DNA of 64,000 bases from Poindextera sp036494815 (GTDB lineage Bacteria; Pseudomonadota; Alphaproteobacteria; Caulobacterales; Caulobacteraceae): positions 55,821-119,820 of the forward strand of contig DASXNV010000050.1 of assembly GCA_036494815.1 (NCBI GenBank). Direction: 5' to 3'. The translations under genes and the position numbers were made by a program. The notes under the pieces were generated by a model, which worked only from the letters and a program-made list of their open reading frames with translations, searched no databases and was not told the DNA's origin. Shown piece by piece: positions 17,682-26,116 of this stretch. The number at the start of each line of letters is the position of its first letter. Positions within the stretch are counted from its first letter, which is position 1.

Positions 17682-18091
17682 CCATGGCTCTCGCTGAGGG
17701 CGCCGTGCCGCTTCGGCTTGCAGATCACAGACACCAGCATTTCTTCCAAATCCTCCGGTTCGTAGGGCTTGGACAGGGTCGGCACGTTGGCGAAGCTGGT
17801 CGCCAAGCCTGGACGACCGTAGCCGGTGCTGAAGATGAACGGCACGTGCCGCTTCCTCAGGCGTTCCGCCACCGGATAGACGTGCTCGCCACCCAGATTG
17901 ATGTCCAGGATGGCGCCGTCCAGCGGCAGCGCCTCATTGCAGGCGATCGCCAGGCCTCGTGACAGGGTGCTGGCCACGTCGACGACGACGCAACCAAACG
18001 TGTCGAGCATGTTCTCGATCATCAAGGCGATCACCGCTTCGTCTTCGACGACCAGCAATCGCATCCCGTTCAGGGGCGTCAGGTGTTCCAT
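17678..18091 (-). CDS. Stand-alone response-regulator receiver protein
   Basis: 137 residues with a single CheY-like receiver and no output domain. VVEDEAV holds the acidic pair, AILDINLGG the phospho-acceptor Asp, FSTGY the Thr position, and LSKPYE the Lys. The style matches the receivers attached to or partnered with HWE-family kinases, such as the one at 31.4 kb. ATG 18091 has GGAGG 8 bases upstream, preferable to the GTG at 18106. Its 3' end overlaps the convergent glycosyltransferase gene by 4 bases. Confidence 0.9.
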   Translation of the reverse strand: MEHLTPLNGMRLLVVEDEAVIALMIENMLDTFGCVVVDVASTLSRGLAIACNEALPLDGAILDINLGGEHVYPVAERLRKRHVPFIFSTGYGRPGLATSFANVPTLSKPYEPEDLEEMLVSVICKPKRHGALSESHG

Positions 18092-18216
18092 AAAGCAGCC
18101 CTCCACAACAAAAAGGGCGCCCTCCCAAGGTCAGCATACGCCGTCCGCGCACGCGCGTAAGGGTTTGATCGTCTCTCCTGCACGTTCAGGTCACGAAGAT
18201 CCGGACCGTTGCCCGC

Positions 18217-19029
18217 TTACATCAATCGGCTGCGCATGGCCTGGGACAACAGGTCGATCAGCGACACGGCCACGATGATGACGATGACGATGGTGGCGGT
18301 GGCGCTGTATTTGAAGGCGTTGAGGGAATCGAACAGAAGCTGGCCGATCCCGCCGGCGCCGATCAGGCCCAGCACAGTGGCCGAACGGGCGTTGGATTCG
18401 AAGCGATAGAGGGCGTAGCTGGTCCACAGCGGCCCGACCTGGGGGATAACCCCCCAGACGATCTGCTGCAGGGACGAGGCGCCGGTGGCGCGCACCCCAT
18501 CGACGGGGCGTGGATCGATGGTCTCCACCGCCTCGCTGAACAGCTTGCCCAGGACCCCGCCTGTATTGACGGCCAGGGCGAGAACGCCCGGCAAGGGACC
18601 GAGGCCCACGGCGACGATGAACAATTCGGCGACCACAAGATCCGGCACCGCGCGCAAGAGGTCCAAAAGGCGGCGGACGGGCTGCTGGACCCAGGGCGGT
18701 GAGACGTTTCGCGCGGCGGCGAGGCCTAACGGAACTGCGATGAGGATCGCCATCAAGGTGCCCCAGAGGGCGATCTGGATCGTCAGCCACATGGCGGCGA
18801 TATCCGATTTCAGATCGCTGAAATCCGGATGCAGGAGCCCGTGGCTGAATTCCTGGACATTGGCCGAATTGGCGAACAGCAGGGGAAACCGGTGAAGCTG
18901 AACCGGTCCGAAACTGACCGCGAGAAGCACGAACACGCCCCCCCAGATCAGGAAGCCGACTAGCCGGTTGGCCGCCGTGCTGACGGGCGGCGACGGGATC
19001 GCCGCTGGATCGAGACCAGGCCTGGTCAC
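18217..19029 (-). CDS. phnE: Phosphonate-type ABC transporter permease
   Basis: A 270-residue inner-membrane protein with about six membrane segments. The permease signature lies in the stretch AVETIDPRPVDGVRATGASS, typical of the PhnE family (EAA loop contacting the ATPase). The start is a GTG that overlaps the stop of the binding-protein gene (GTGA), so it is the last gene of a phnC-phnD-phnE operon. Substrate could be phosphonate, phosphite or another phosphate analogue. No C-P lyase genes are present in the window. Confidence 0.9.
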   Translation of the reverse strand: MTRPGLDPAAIPSPPVSTAANRLVGFLIWGGVFVLLAVSFGPVQLHRFPLLFANSANVQEFSHGLLHPDFSDLKSDIAAMWLTIQIALWGTLMAILIAVPLGLAAARNVSPPWVQQPVRRLLDLLRAVPDLVVAELFIVAVGLGPLPGVLALAVNTGGVLGKLFSEAVETIDPRPVDGVRATGASSLQQIVWGVIPQVGPLWTSYALYRFESNARSATVLGLIGAGGIGQLLFDSLNAFKYSATATIVIVIIVAVSLIDLLSQAMRSRLM

Positions 19030-20027
19030 GACCTGGCTGGACCCTGCGTGCTTTGGGCGGCCTTGTGCGCCGCCACCTGGGCCTCGACAGCGTCATAGGC
19101 CTTCTGCGCCGCATCGACCTTGGCCGGTTCGCCGGACTTCTTGGCCTCGCCCAGGGTCTGGCTGGCGTCCATTTCGCGGATCGGGTCCAGATAGCCGTCG
19201 CCCGCTGGCATGAAGCCGGCATAGGCCAGGCCCTTCAGGACCTGGCGCTCGTGATCGCCCTCAGCGCCCGCCGCCTTGCCGTAGTTCAAAAAGAACGTCT
19301 TGAGCTTGTCGCGCGCCTTGGGGTCCAGGTCCTTGCGCGCAACGATCGAGGATTCCGGGAGGGGCGGCGAGGTCCAGATCACCTGGATCTTGTCGGCCAA
19401 CTCCGGGTTCTCACGCTTGGCGAACACCAGGCCGACAGTATTGTTGGTGGCCACGTCCAGCACGCCATTGGCGACGGAGAACAGGTTCGACTGGTGGCTG
19501 GCCGAGCGCATCACCTTGAAGCAGTCGGCCGGCTCGATCCTGTGCGGGATGAACACATAGGCCATGGGCGCCAGAGTGCCCGAGGTGGAGCGGGCGTCGC
19601 CGATGCCGAAGGAATAGCGCTTGCCGCATTTCAGGACGTCGTCGAGCGTGATGCCAGAACCTTTCTTGGTGATTAGCACCGACTCATAGACACCTTCGCC
19701 GCCGCTGGTGACCACACGCACCAGCACGTCGGAATTGGCGCGGTTGACCGCCTCCAGCGCCGGCAGTGCGGAAAACCAGCCGATCTGGGTCTGGTTGAAG
19801 CGCATGGCCTCGATCAGGGCGGTGTAGTTGCCGGCGAAGAAGGGTTTCACCTTCAGTCCGGTCTGCTGGGTCAGATCGTCCAGCAAGGGCTGCCAGACCT
19901 TGGACATTGAGGTCTGATCCTCGGCCGACAGGATCGAGAAATTGATCGTCGAATCCGGCGCGGGCTTGGCGCAACCCGCCAGCAGGCTCGCCGCCGCAAT
20001 GGCGGTCAAAAGGGTCCGGCGGATCAT
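19026..20027 (-). CDS. phnD: Phosphonate-type substrate-binding lipoprotein
   Basis: A 333-residue PhnD/TauA-like binding protein: FSILSAEDQTSMSKVWQPLL, a pocket segment FAGNYTALIEAMRFNQTQIG, and SHQSNLFSVANGVLDVATNN. The signal sequence ends in a lipobox (LLAGC), so it is predicted to be a lipid-anchored periplasmic protein, which is less usual than a free PhnD. An alanine/lysine-rich helical tail closes the protein. ATG 20027 overlaps the phnC stop as ATGA. Confidence 0.9.
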   Translation of the reverse strand: MIRRTLLTAIAAASLLAGCAKPAPDSTINFSILSAEDQTSMSKVWQPLLDDLTQQTGLKVKPFFAGNYTALIEAMRFNQTQIGWFSALPALEAVNRANSDVLVRVVTSGGEGVYESVLITKKGSGITLDDVLKCGKRYSFGIGDARSTSGTLAPMAYVFIPHRIEPADCFKVMRSASHQSNLFSVANGVLDVATNNTVGLVFAKRENPELADKIQVIWTSPPLPESSIVARKDLDPKARDKLKTFFLNYGKAAGAEGDHERQVLKGLAYAGFMPAGDGYLDPIREMDASQTLGEAKKSGEPAKVDAAQKAYDAVEAQVAAHKAAQSTQGPARS

Positions 20028-20821
20028 GGCTGGTGCTCTCCCTCCCAAAAGACCTCTTCGATCTCCGGGCCGTAGATGTCGATCAGGGTGGCGTGGTCCA
20101 GGCCGCTCGATGGGCCGTCATAGGCGATCTTGCCGGCCTTGAGCGCAATCACCCGCTTGCAGTAGCGCAGGGCGTAGTCGACCTGATGCAGGCTAACCAC
20201 CACGCTGATGCCCTCGTCGCGGTTGAGGTCGCTGAGCAGGGCCATCACTCGCCGGGCGGACACGGGATCCAGCGAGGCCACCGGCTCGTCGGCCAGGATC
20301 ACCTGGGCCTGTTGCACCAGGGCGCGCGCGATGGCGGCCCGCTGCTGCTGGCCGCCGGACAGGGTCTGGGCGCGCTGGCCGGCGTATTCGGCGACGCCGA
20401 CGCGGTGCAGAGCCTGCATCACCGCCAGCTTCTCCGCCGCCGGCCACAGGCCCAACAGGCCGCGCCAGCCTTCGATGCGTCCCAAGAGGCCCAGGGCCAC
20501 ATTGGAGAACAGGCTGAGCCGGCCCACCAGGTTGAACTGCTGAAAGATCATGCCGATGCGGGCGCGCAGAGCACGCACCTGATCGCTGACCCGGCCACCC
20601 GCCTGCACGGTCTGACCAAAGGCCAGCACGGCGCCTGGGCCCGCATCGATCCGACTCAGGCCGGTCAGGGCCCGAAGCAGGGTGGACTTGCCCGAACCCG
20701 ACGGCCCGATCAGCGCCACCATTTCGCCGCGCGTCACCTGCAGCGACACCCCGTCCAGCGCCTTGCGCGTCCCGAAGGTGGTCGAGGCGTCCCGGACCTG
20801 CAGCACGGCGTCGGACGTCAT
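20024..20821 (-). CDS. phnC: Phosphonate-type ABC transporter ATPase
   Basis: A 265-residue ABC ATPase: Walker A GPSGSGKST near residue 40, Q-loop FQQFNLV, signature LSGGQQQR, Walker B VILADEP, and the switch histidine in SLHQVDYA. QQFNLVGRLS is characteristic of PhnC. It is the first gene of the phnCDE operon. A 13-bp perfect palindrome sits about 50 bases upstream of the ATG. Confidence 0.92.
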   Translation of the reverse strand: MTSDAVLQVRDASTTFGTRKALDGVSLQVTRGEMVALIGPSGSGKSTLLRALTGLSRIDAGPGAVLAFGQTVQAGGRVSDQVRALRARIGMIFQQFNLVGRLSLFSNVALGLLGRIEGWRGLLGLWPAAEKLAVMQALHRVGVAEYAGQRAQTLSGGQQQRAAIARALVQQAQVILADEPVASLDPVSARRVMALLSDLNRDEGISVVVSLHQVDYALRYCKRVIALKAGKIAYDGPSSGLDHATLIDIYGPEIEEVFWEGEHQP

Positions 20822-20871
20822 GGGCGCAGCCTATCCCTTCCTGTTCAGCTCTAGGGGAATGCAGCAGGCAT

Positions 20872-20884
20872 GCGAAACTTTCGC
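20872..20884. promoter_or_regulatory. Palindrome upstream of phnC
   Basis: GCGAAA-C-TTTCGC is a perfect 6-1-6 inverted repeat, 51-63 bases upstream of the phnC ATG and 28 bases from the end of the antiporter gene. The position suits an operator for the phnCDE operon. It does not match a Pho box. Confidence 0.4.
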
Positions 20885-20911
20885 GACAACGGCAAGGACG
20901 AAAGCCATTGA

Positions 20912-22672
20912 TCAGGTGGGCGCATCGGCCTCGAACAGACTGCGCAACTCCTCAGCCGCCTGGGCGGCGGTCTGCACCAACTGGACCTCGTCATCATAGA
21001 AGGCGTGCTGGTCGATCAGCATCTGTTCGTCGCGCTCGCGGAACGTGCTGACCGTGCGCCGCGCCTCCTCGTCGCTGAAGCTCAGGCCCTTGAGCACCAT
21101 CTCGGTTAGTTTGAGGCTGGAATAGAAGGTCTCGCGCACCAGCCCGTTGACCCCTTGGTCCATCAGCAGATGCGCTGCGCGCCGGTTCCGCGCCCGGGCG
21201 ATGACCTTGGCGCGGGGGAAGTGCTTGCGCGCCAGTTCCGCGACTTTCAGAACCTGAGCCGGGTCTGGTAGAGCGATGACGATCACCTTGGCGGTCTCGG
21301 CGCCCACCGCCCGCAACAGGTCGAGCCGCGTGGGGTCGCCATAATAGGCCACGTGACCAAACCGCCGAACCTGCTCGATATTGTCCGCCTCGGGATCCAG
21401 CGCATTGAAGGCGATCGCGCGCGTCAGCAGCACGCGCCCGACCACCTGCCCGAACCGGCCAAAGCCGCAGATGACCACCGGCGCGGGGGTCGCCTCCCTG
21501 GCGTTGGAATGCGGCGTCGATTTGGCGGCCTTGATCAGCCACGGCATCAGCCGGTTCTCCGACACGGCGAACAGGATCGGGCTGAGCAACATCGACAGGG
21601 CGACGATCAGGGTCGCACGGTCCGCGAAGAACTTGTCCAGCGCCCCCGCCCCCAGGGCCGCGCCGAACAGCACGAAGGCGAACTCGCTGCCCTGGGGGAT
21701 GGCGAGCGCAAAGCGGACGGCGGTAGCGCTGCTCTGGCCACGCAGACGCCCCAGGACATAGGCGATGACCGCCTTGCCGCCGACCAGCGCCAGCACGCCC
21801 GCCGCGATAGTCAGCGGCTCATGAAACGCCAGGGCGGTATTGGCCGACATGCCCACCGACATGAAGAAGAAGCCCAGCAGCAGGCCTTCGAACGGCTCCA
21901 CATCGGCCTGCAGCTCATGCCGATATTCCGACTCCGCCAGCACCACGCCGGCGGTGAAGGCGCCCAGGGATAGGGGCAGGCCCGCCGCTCCGGCCAGCGC
22001 CGCCGCGCCGGCCACGATCAAGAGGGCGGTGGCTGTGAACAGCTCGCGCGTGCGCGCGCCGCCGATGGCCGCGAACACCGGCCGAACCAGGAACCGGCCG
22101 GCCAGCAGGATGGCGCCAATGGCCGCAACCACCTTCAGGATCGACAGCCAGACAGGCGTGGCGCTGTGCTGTCCCGCCAGGATCGGCACCAGCGCGATCA
22201 GCGGGATGGAGGCCAAATCCTGGAACAACAGGACCGAGAAACTGTCTCGCCCGGAGGTCAGGGTCAGCAGCCCGCGCTCCGACAGCAGGGGCAGGACAAT
22301 GGCGGTGGACGACAGGGCCAGCCCAAACCCCAGGACCGCCGCCCCGCCCCAGGGCGTTCCCGCCAGGTGCGCAATCCCCGAAAACAGCGCCCCCGTCACC
22401 AGCATCTGCGCCGCCCCCAGTGCGAACACCGAGCGCCGCATGGCCCAGATCCGGGTCAACCGCAGCTCCAGCCCGATGATGAACAGCAGCATCAAGACGC
22501 CCAGCTCGCTGATGTCGGAAATACTGGTCACGTCGGTGATCAGCCGCAGCCCGGACGGCCCGATCAGCACCCCCGCCACCAGATAGCCCAAGATACTGCC
22601 GGTCCCCAGCCGGCGCGACAGGGACACCAGCACCACGGCGGCGGCGAGCAGGATCGTGATGGTCACAAGCAT
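20912..22672 (-). CDS. Monovalent cation:proton antiporter (CPA2, Kef type)
   Basis: 586 residues. The first 380 or so form a 12-segment Na+/H+ exchanger domain starting right at the N-terminus (MLVTITILLAAAVVLVSL), with LSSTAIVLPLL typical of the Kef branch. Residues about 400-515 are a TrkA-N nucleotide-binding domain (VVICGFGRFGQVVGRVL). The C-terminal tail is acidic and helical. It would exchange K+ or Na+ for protons under nucleotide or glutathione control. No kefF/kefG partner is adjacent. The gap to phnC is only about 90 bases, but it is on the same strand downstream of the TA remnant. Confidence 0.92.
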   Translation of the reverse strand: MLVTITILLAAAVVLVSLSRRLGTGSILGYLVAGVLIGPSGLRLITDVTSISDISELGVLMLLFIIGLELRLTRIWAMRRSVFALGAAQMLVTGALFSGIAHLAGTPWGGAAVLGFGLALSSTAIVLPLLSERGLLTLTSGRDSFSVLLFQDLASIPLIALVPILAGQHSATPVWLSILKVVAAIGAILLAGRFLVRPVFAAIGGARTRELFTATALLIVAGAAALAGAAGLPLSLGAFTAGVVLAESEYRHELQADVEPFEGLLLGFFFMSVGMSANTALAFHEPLTIAAGVLALVGGKAVIAYVLGRLRGQSSATAVRFALAIPQGSEFAFVLFGAALGAGALDKFFADRATLIVALSMLLSPILFAVSENRLMPWLIKAAKSTPHSNAREATPAPVVICGFGRFGQVVGRVLLTRAIAFNALDPEADNIEQVRRFGHVAYYGDPTRLDLLRAVGAETAKVIVIALPDPAQVLKVAELARKHFPRAKVIARARNRRAAHLLMDQGVNGLVRETFYSSLKLTEMVLKGLSFSDEEARRTVSTFRERDEQMLIDQHAFYDDEVQLVQTAAQAAEELRSLFEADAPT

Positions 22673-22717
22673 GGGACTAGTGGTGGCATACTGGCGATTG
22701 GCGGGCCAGACTGCAGG

Positions 22718-23058
22718 TCAATCGCGCTTTAGTTCGCTCAATCGTCCTGTACCCGGACCGGAAATATCCCGCTTGGCCTGCAACACGCGCCAGACGTCGA
22801 TGTGTCCTGACTGTTCAACATAGAAGACCAGATAGGTTAGCGTTTCAGCCGCCAAGCCCGCTGCCCCGCCAGATCCAGTTCGTGGGCGTAGCGCGGCGAA
22901 CCCGACGCCGGATGTCCGGCGATATGGCCAAAGGCGGCTTCCAGGGCGTCGACAAAGACAAGGGCGACCTTCTCACCCGCCTCGGCGCAATAGTGGTCGA
23001 TCGCCTCCTCGATATCGCGGCGGGCTCGCTCGCGCGGGACGACCGGCTTGGCGCTCAG
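22718..23058 (-). pseudogene. parE: ParE-type toxin gene, frameshifted
   Basis: Reading after parD, the frame gives AKPVVPRERARRDIEEAIDH, later HPASGSPRYAHELDLAGQRA and WRLKR, then a stop TAA at 22837-22839. The missing end, YLVFYVEQSGHIDVWRVLQA, continues in the next frame directly after it. Restoring one base near 22836-22842 gives the expected WRLKRLTYLVFYVE of ParE/RelE toxins. The region from 23058 to 22718 is 341 bases, not a multiple of three. The start position reads CTG where this family usually has GTG or ATG overlapping the antitoxin stop. Two lesions suggest real decay rather than a sequencing slip. Confidence 0.8.
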
Positions 23059-23234
23059 GCCTTTTTGGAACTGGCCGCGCCCTCGAGCAAGAGCCCCCGC
23101 AGATGCTGACGATCCTGATAGTTGCGGATCGACTCCCGGACATATTCGCTGCTGGTGCTGTCGCCACGGATATTGATCTGCTCATCAACGAAAGACCGCA
23201 GCGCGTCGGGCAATGATATGTTCATAGTGGACAT
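23055..23234 (-). CDS. parD: ParD-type antitoxin
   Basis: A 59-residue ribbon-helix-helix protein. MSTMNISLPDALRSFVDEQI is the beta-strand plus first helix, STSSEYVRESIRNYQD the second, and the short tail LRGLLLEGA is the toxin-binding part. It is intact, unlike its toxin partner, with which it overlaps by 4 bases. ATG 23225 is an alternative start. Paired TTGGCAAA repeats upstream are likely its autoregulatory site. This gene is easily missed because of its size. Confidence 0.85.
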   Translation of the reverse strand: MSTMNISLPDALRSFVDEQINIRGDSTSSEYVRESIRNYQDRQHLRGLLLEGAASSKKA

Positions 23235-23251
23235 GGGGCGAGCCTAGAGAT

Positions 23252-23269
23252 TTGGCAAAAGTTGGCAAA
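23252..23269 (-). promoter_or_regulatory. parD operator candidate, tandem repeats
   Basis: TTGGCAAA occurs twice (23252-23259 and 23262-23269) with a 10-base period, 18-35 bases upstream of the parD ATG. On the minus strand a TTGCCA within it and a downstream TAGGCT could serve as -35 and -10. Ribbon-helix-helix antitoxins bind such tandem sites one helical turn apart. Confidence 0.45.
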
Positions 23270-23306
23270 GATAGGCGTGTCGATCCGGTACGATCCGCCT
23301 TCATCG

Positions 23307-23597
23307 CTATTTTCTGGGTGTGGATTTGTCGCCCGCCAATTGCTCGAAGAAATGTCGGCAGGCCTGATCCTCGGAAGCAAATTTGGTCAGTGAGGTCTCC
23401 GCGCCGCGCTCGCAATAATAGGTTACCCAGTCGTCTGGATCACCAACGACACCGCTCTTTCGCAAGCGGAGAACATATCGTTCAGAGGGGTAATCACCCG
23501 ATCCAAAGATATCGTAGACGTCTGGATCAATCTTTGCTGCATCTAAGGCGACCAACAATTCAGAGCGATTCACCGCCAACATACTCCTTGGCGCCAT
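23307..23597 (-). CDS. Small uncharacterised acidic protein
   Basis: Not recognised with certainty. 96 residues from ATG 23597; later starts at 23582 (ATG), 23579 (TTG) or 23573 (GTG) are possible, and AAGGAG at about 23584-23589 favours the last two. The sequence has ELLVALDAAKIDPDVYDIF, a strand-rich middle (ERYVLRLRK), WVTYYCERG and a helical FASEDQACRHFFEQL. This layout resembles small immunity-like proteins of polymorphic toxin loci, but no toxin is next to it. Base composition is less G+C rich than the neighbours, suggesting acquisition together with the parDE remnant. Confidence 0.6.
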   Translation of the reverse strand: MAPRSMLAVNRSELLVALDAAKIDPDVYDIFGSGDYPSERYVLRLRKSGVVGDPDDWVTYYCERGAETSLTKFASEDQACRHFFEQLAGDKSTPRK

Positions 23598-23640
23598 TGA
23601 GATTGCAGGCGTTCAACGTCCTCAAAGCTCGCAGGCTGTC

Positions 23641-24612
23641 CTAAGCCATCCCCACCTGATCCACCTCATTCGCCGACCCCAAAACCACCGGCACGCGCTG
23701 GTGCAGCTTGTCGGGCAGCAGGTCCAAGATCGCCGCCTTGCCATCGGTGGTGGACTTGCCGCCGGCGCGTTCGACGATCAGGGACATGGGGTTGGCTTCG
23801 TAGAGCAAGCGCAGCTTGCCGGCGCGGTCGGGTTCGCGGGCGTCCCAGGGATAGAGGAAGACCCCGCCGCGCATCAAGATGCGGTGCACGTCCGCCACCA
23901 TGGAGGCGACCCAGCGCATATTGAAGTCCTTGCCGCGCGGCCCGCTCTTGCCGGCCAGGCATCCGTCCACATAGCGGCGGACGGGCTCGGCCCAATGGCG
24001 CCGGTTCGACATGTTGATGGCGAATTCCTTGGTGTCGGCGGGGATGACCAGACGCTCGTGGGTCAAGAGCCAGGCGCCGTCGGTGTCCAGGGTGAAGGCC
24101 ACCACACCCTCTGACAGGGTCAGCACCAGCATGGTCTGGGGGCCATAGACGGCGTAGCCTGCGGCCACTTGCTGGCGGCCGGGCTGGAAGAAGTCGGCCT
24201 CGGCCGGTTTCCTGCCGCTGGGCGCGGGCAGGATGGAGAAGATCGTCCCCACCGAGACGTTGACGTCGATATTGCTGGAGCCGTCCAGAGGATCGAAGGT
24301 GACCAGGAACCCGTCCTGCCGGCCTGTGGTCTCGATGGTGTCCAGCTCTTCCGAGGCCAGGCCCGCCACCGCCGGGCAGGCGCTCAATGCGCCCCGCATG
24401 ATGTCGTTGGTGATGACGTCGAGCTTCTTCTGCTCCTCGTCCTGCACATTGATATGACCCGCCGTCCCCAGACTACCGGAGATGGCGCCGGAAGCGACCA
24501 CCCTACTGATTTGCGCGCACGCGCTGGCGATGGCGGCGACCACATCCTTGACCGCGTCATCGGCGGTCTTCTGCGATGCCAGATGGCTGGCGAGATTGAT
24601 GAATTTCGACAT
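23641..24612 (-). CDS. fbp: Fructose-1,6-bisphosphatase, class I
   Basis: Hydrolyses fructose 1,6-bisphosphate in gluconeogenesis. The 323-residue protein carries the metal-binding glutamates in LASEELDTIE, the class signature FDPLDGSSNIDVNVSVGTIF, and the substrate-side residues RYVDGCLAGK and GGVFLYPWD. GAAGG precedes the ATG at 24612. It appears monocistronic, divergent from the decarboxylase gene. Confidence 0.95.
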   Translation of the reverse strand: MSKFINLASHLASQKTADDAVKDVVAAIASACAQISRVVASGAISGSLGTAGHINVQDEEQKKLDVITNDIMRGALSACPAVAGLASEELDTIETTGRQDGFLVTFDPLDGSSNIDVNVSVGTIFSILPAPSGRKPAEADFFQPGRQQVAAGYAVYGPQTMLVLTLSEGVVAFTLDTDGAWLLTHERLVIPADTKEFAINMSNRRHWAEPVRRYVDGCLAGKSGPRGKDFNMRWVASMVADVHRILMRGGVFLYPWDAREPDRAGKLRLLYEANPMSLIVERAGGKSTTDGKAAILDLLPDKLHQRVPVVLGSANEVDQVGMA

Positions 24613-24759
24613 TCGACGCCTTCGACAGGTAGCGGGCTTTGCGGCTGACTATCACGACCAGATCCACACGACACCCTGATGAACAGGTTGCGCAACCCGC
24701 GCAACGGCCGGATGAGCCGCCTGCGACAACGACAGACACCTAATGTCACATAAAACCGC

Positions 24760-24788
24760 TTTACATCGTGGAGCGCAGTCCCTATTTC
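24760..24788 (+). promoter_or_regulatory. Candidate promoter of decarboxylase gene
   Basis: TTTACA (24760-24765) and TATTTC (24783-24788) are 17 bases apart. Transcription from about 24795 would leave a leader of roughly 70 bases containing a small open frame. Confidence 0.4.
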
Positions 24789-24808
24789 GCGCTCTCCGGC
24801 GGACCCCG

Positions 24809-24844
24809 ATGTCCATCAACGCTGCTAACGCCGGCCTGGGTTAA
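24809..24844 (+). CDS. Possible leader peptide upstream of decarboxylase
   Basis: ATG at 24809 opens an 11-codon frame (MSINAANAGLG) ending with TAA at 24842-24844, 23 bases before the decarboxylase TTG start. A GGA lies 5 bases before the ATG, a weak ribosome site. Some bacterial ornithine decarboxylase mRNAs carry regulatory leader peptides; here it is only a positional analogy. Confidence 0.22.
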   Translation: MSINAANAGLG

Positions 24845-24867
24845 CAATTTGCAGGGGGTTACGTGAA

Positions 24868-26109
24868 TTGCACACGTACCATTCGCCCCTGGACCTGGTC
24901 CGTGAGCGGTCGCCGGAACGTCCTGTCGCACTCGTGCGACCGGGCGCCGTCGACATAGCGGCGCGCTGGTTCCAGAAGCACTTCAAAGGCGACGTTCTCT
25001 ACGCCGTCAAAGCCAACCCTTCGCCCTGGGTCATCAAGACCCTGGCGCAGAGCGGATTGGCGCGTTTCGACGTCGCCTCGATCCCCGAGATCGAGCTGGT
25101 GGCCGAGCACGCGCCGGGCTCGCGCATGGCCTTCATGCACCCGGTCAAGAGCCGGCGTGCGATCTCATCCGCCTATTTCGACCACGGGGTGCGCACCTTC
25201 TCGTTCGACACCCATGAGGAGCTGGCCAAGATCGTCGACGCCACGGGCCAGGCCAAGGACCTGAACCTGATGGTCCGGCTGGCGGTTCAGGCGGAGGGCT
25301 CGTCCTATCCCCTGGCCGGCAAGTTCGGCGTCGAGGCGCACGAGGCCCCCGGCCTGCTGCTGGCCGCCCGTCGGGCGACCCAGGAGCTGATGGGCGTCGC
25401 CTTCCACGTGGGCAGCCAGTGCATGCGGCCCACCGCCTACCAGGCCGCCATGTCGCAAGCCTCCCGCGCCCTGGTCCGCGCCGGCGTGTTCGCCGACGTG
25501 GTCGATGTGGGCGGCGGCTTTCCGTCGGTCTATCCGGGTATGATCCCGCCGGACATGAGCGACTATATCGACTCGATAGACCGCGGCTTCGCCGAGATGA
25601 TGGTGCACGAAACCACCGAGCTGTGGTGCGAGCCCGGCCGGGCCCTGGTGGCCGAGTCCTCCTCGGTCCTGACCAAGGTCGAGCTGCGCAAGGGCGACGC
25701 CCTTTACCTGAACGACGGCAGCTACGGCTCGCTGTTCGACGCCACCCACTCCAAGTGGCCGTTTCCGGTGAAGCTGGTCCGCGACGGGGTGGCTTCGGAT
25801 GCGCCCCTGAAGCCGTTCCGCTTCTATGGCCCGACCTGCGACTCCATCGACCACATGCCCGGGCCGTTCTGGCTACCCGAGGACGTGCGGGAGGGCGATC
25901 ATATCGAGATCGGTATGATGGGCGCTTATGGCGTGGCCATGACCACCCGCTTCAACGGCTATGGCGAGATGGACGTGGCTGAGGTCCAGGACGCGCCAAT
26001 GGCCTCCATGTATGGCCTGGCGCCCCGCTCGATCCCGATCCCGCGGCTGGAAAACGCCAACGTCGTCAAACTGTCGCGCGCCAAGGGCAAAAAGCGGCGC
26101 AGGAAGTAA
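24868..26109 (+). CDS. Ornithine/lysine decarboxylase, fold type III
   Basis: PLP enzyme making putrescine (or cadaverine). The 413-residue alanine-racemase-type barrel has the PLP lysine in VLYAVKANPSP (K48), the HVGSQC motif, the phosphate-binding glycine loop VDVGGGFPS, the EPGRALVAES signature, and the intersubunit catalytic cysteine in YGPTCDSIDHMP. The C-terminus is a basic tail (KGKKRRRK). The start is TTG 24868, with AGGGGG about 10 bases upstream; no ATG fits. The homospermidine-synthase-like gene follows on the same strand after a palindromic repeat. Confidence 0.9.
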   Translation: MHTYHSPLDLVRERSPERPVALVRPGAVDIAARWFQKHFKGDVLYAVKANPSPWVIKTLAQSGLARFDVASIPEIELVAEHAPGSRMAFMHPVKSRRAISSAYFDHGVRTFSFDTHEELAKIVDATGQAKDLNLMVRLAVQAEGSSYPLAGKFGVEAHEAPGLLLAARRATQELMGVAFHVGSQCMRPTAYQAAMSQASRALVRAGVFADVVDVGGGFPSVYPGMIPPDMSDYIDSIDRGFAEMMVHETTELWCEPGRALVAESSSVLTKVELRKGDALYLNDGSYGSLFDATHSKWPFPVKLVRDGVASDAPLKPFRFYGPTCDSIDHMPGPFWLPEDVREGDHIEIGMMGAYGVAMTTRFNGYGEMDVAEVQDAPMASMYGLAPRSIPIPRLENANVVKLSRAKGKKRRRK

Positions 26110-26116
26110 TTTCTTC

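Noticed and set aside
16667..17962. A 431-codon plus-strand frame across the glycosyltransferase gene
   Set aside because: Shadow in the wrong frame; the GT4 frame has the family motifs and couples to the upstream stop.
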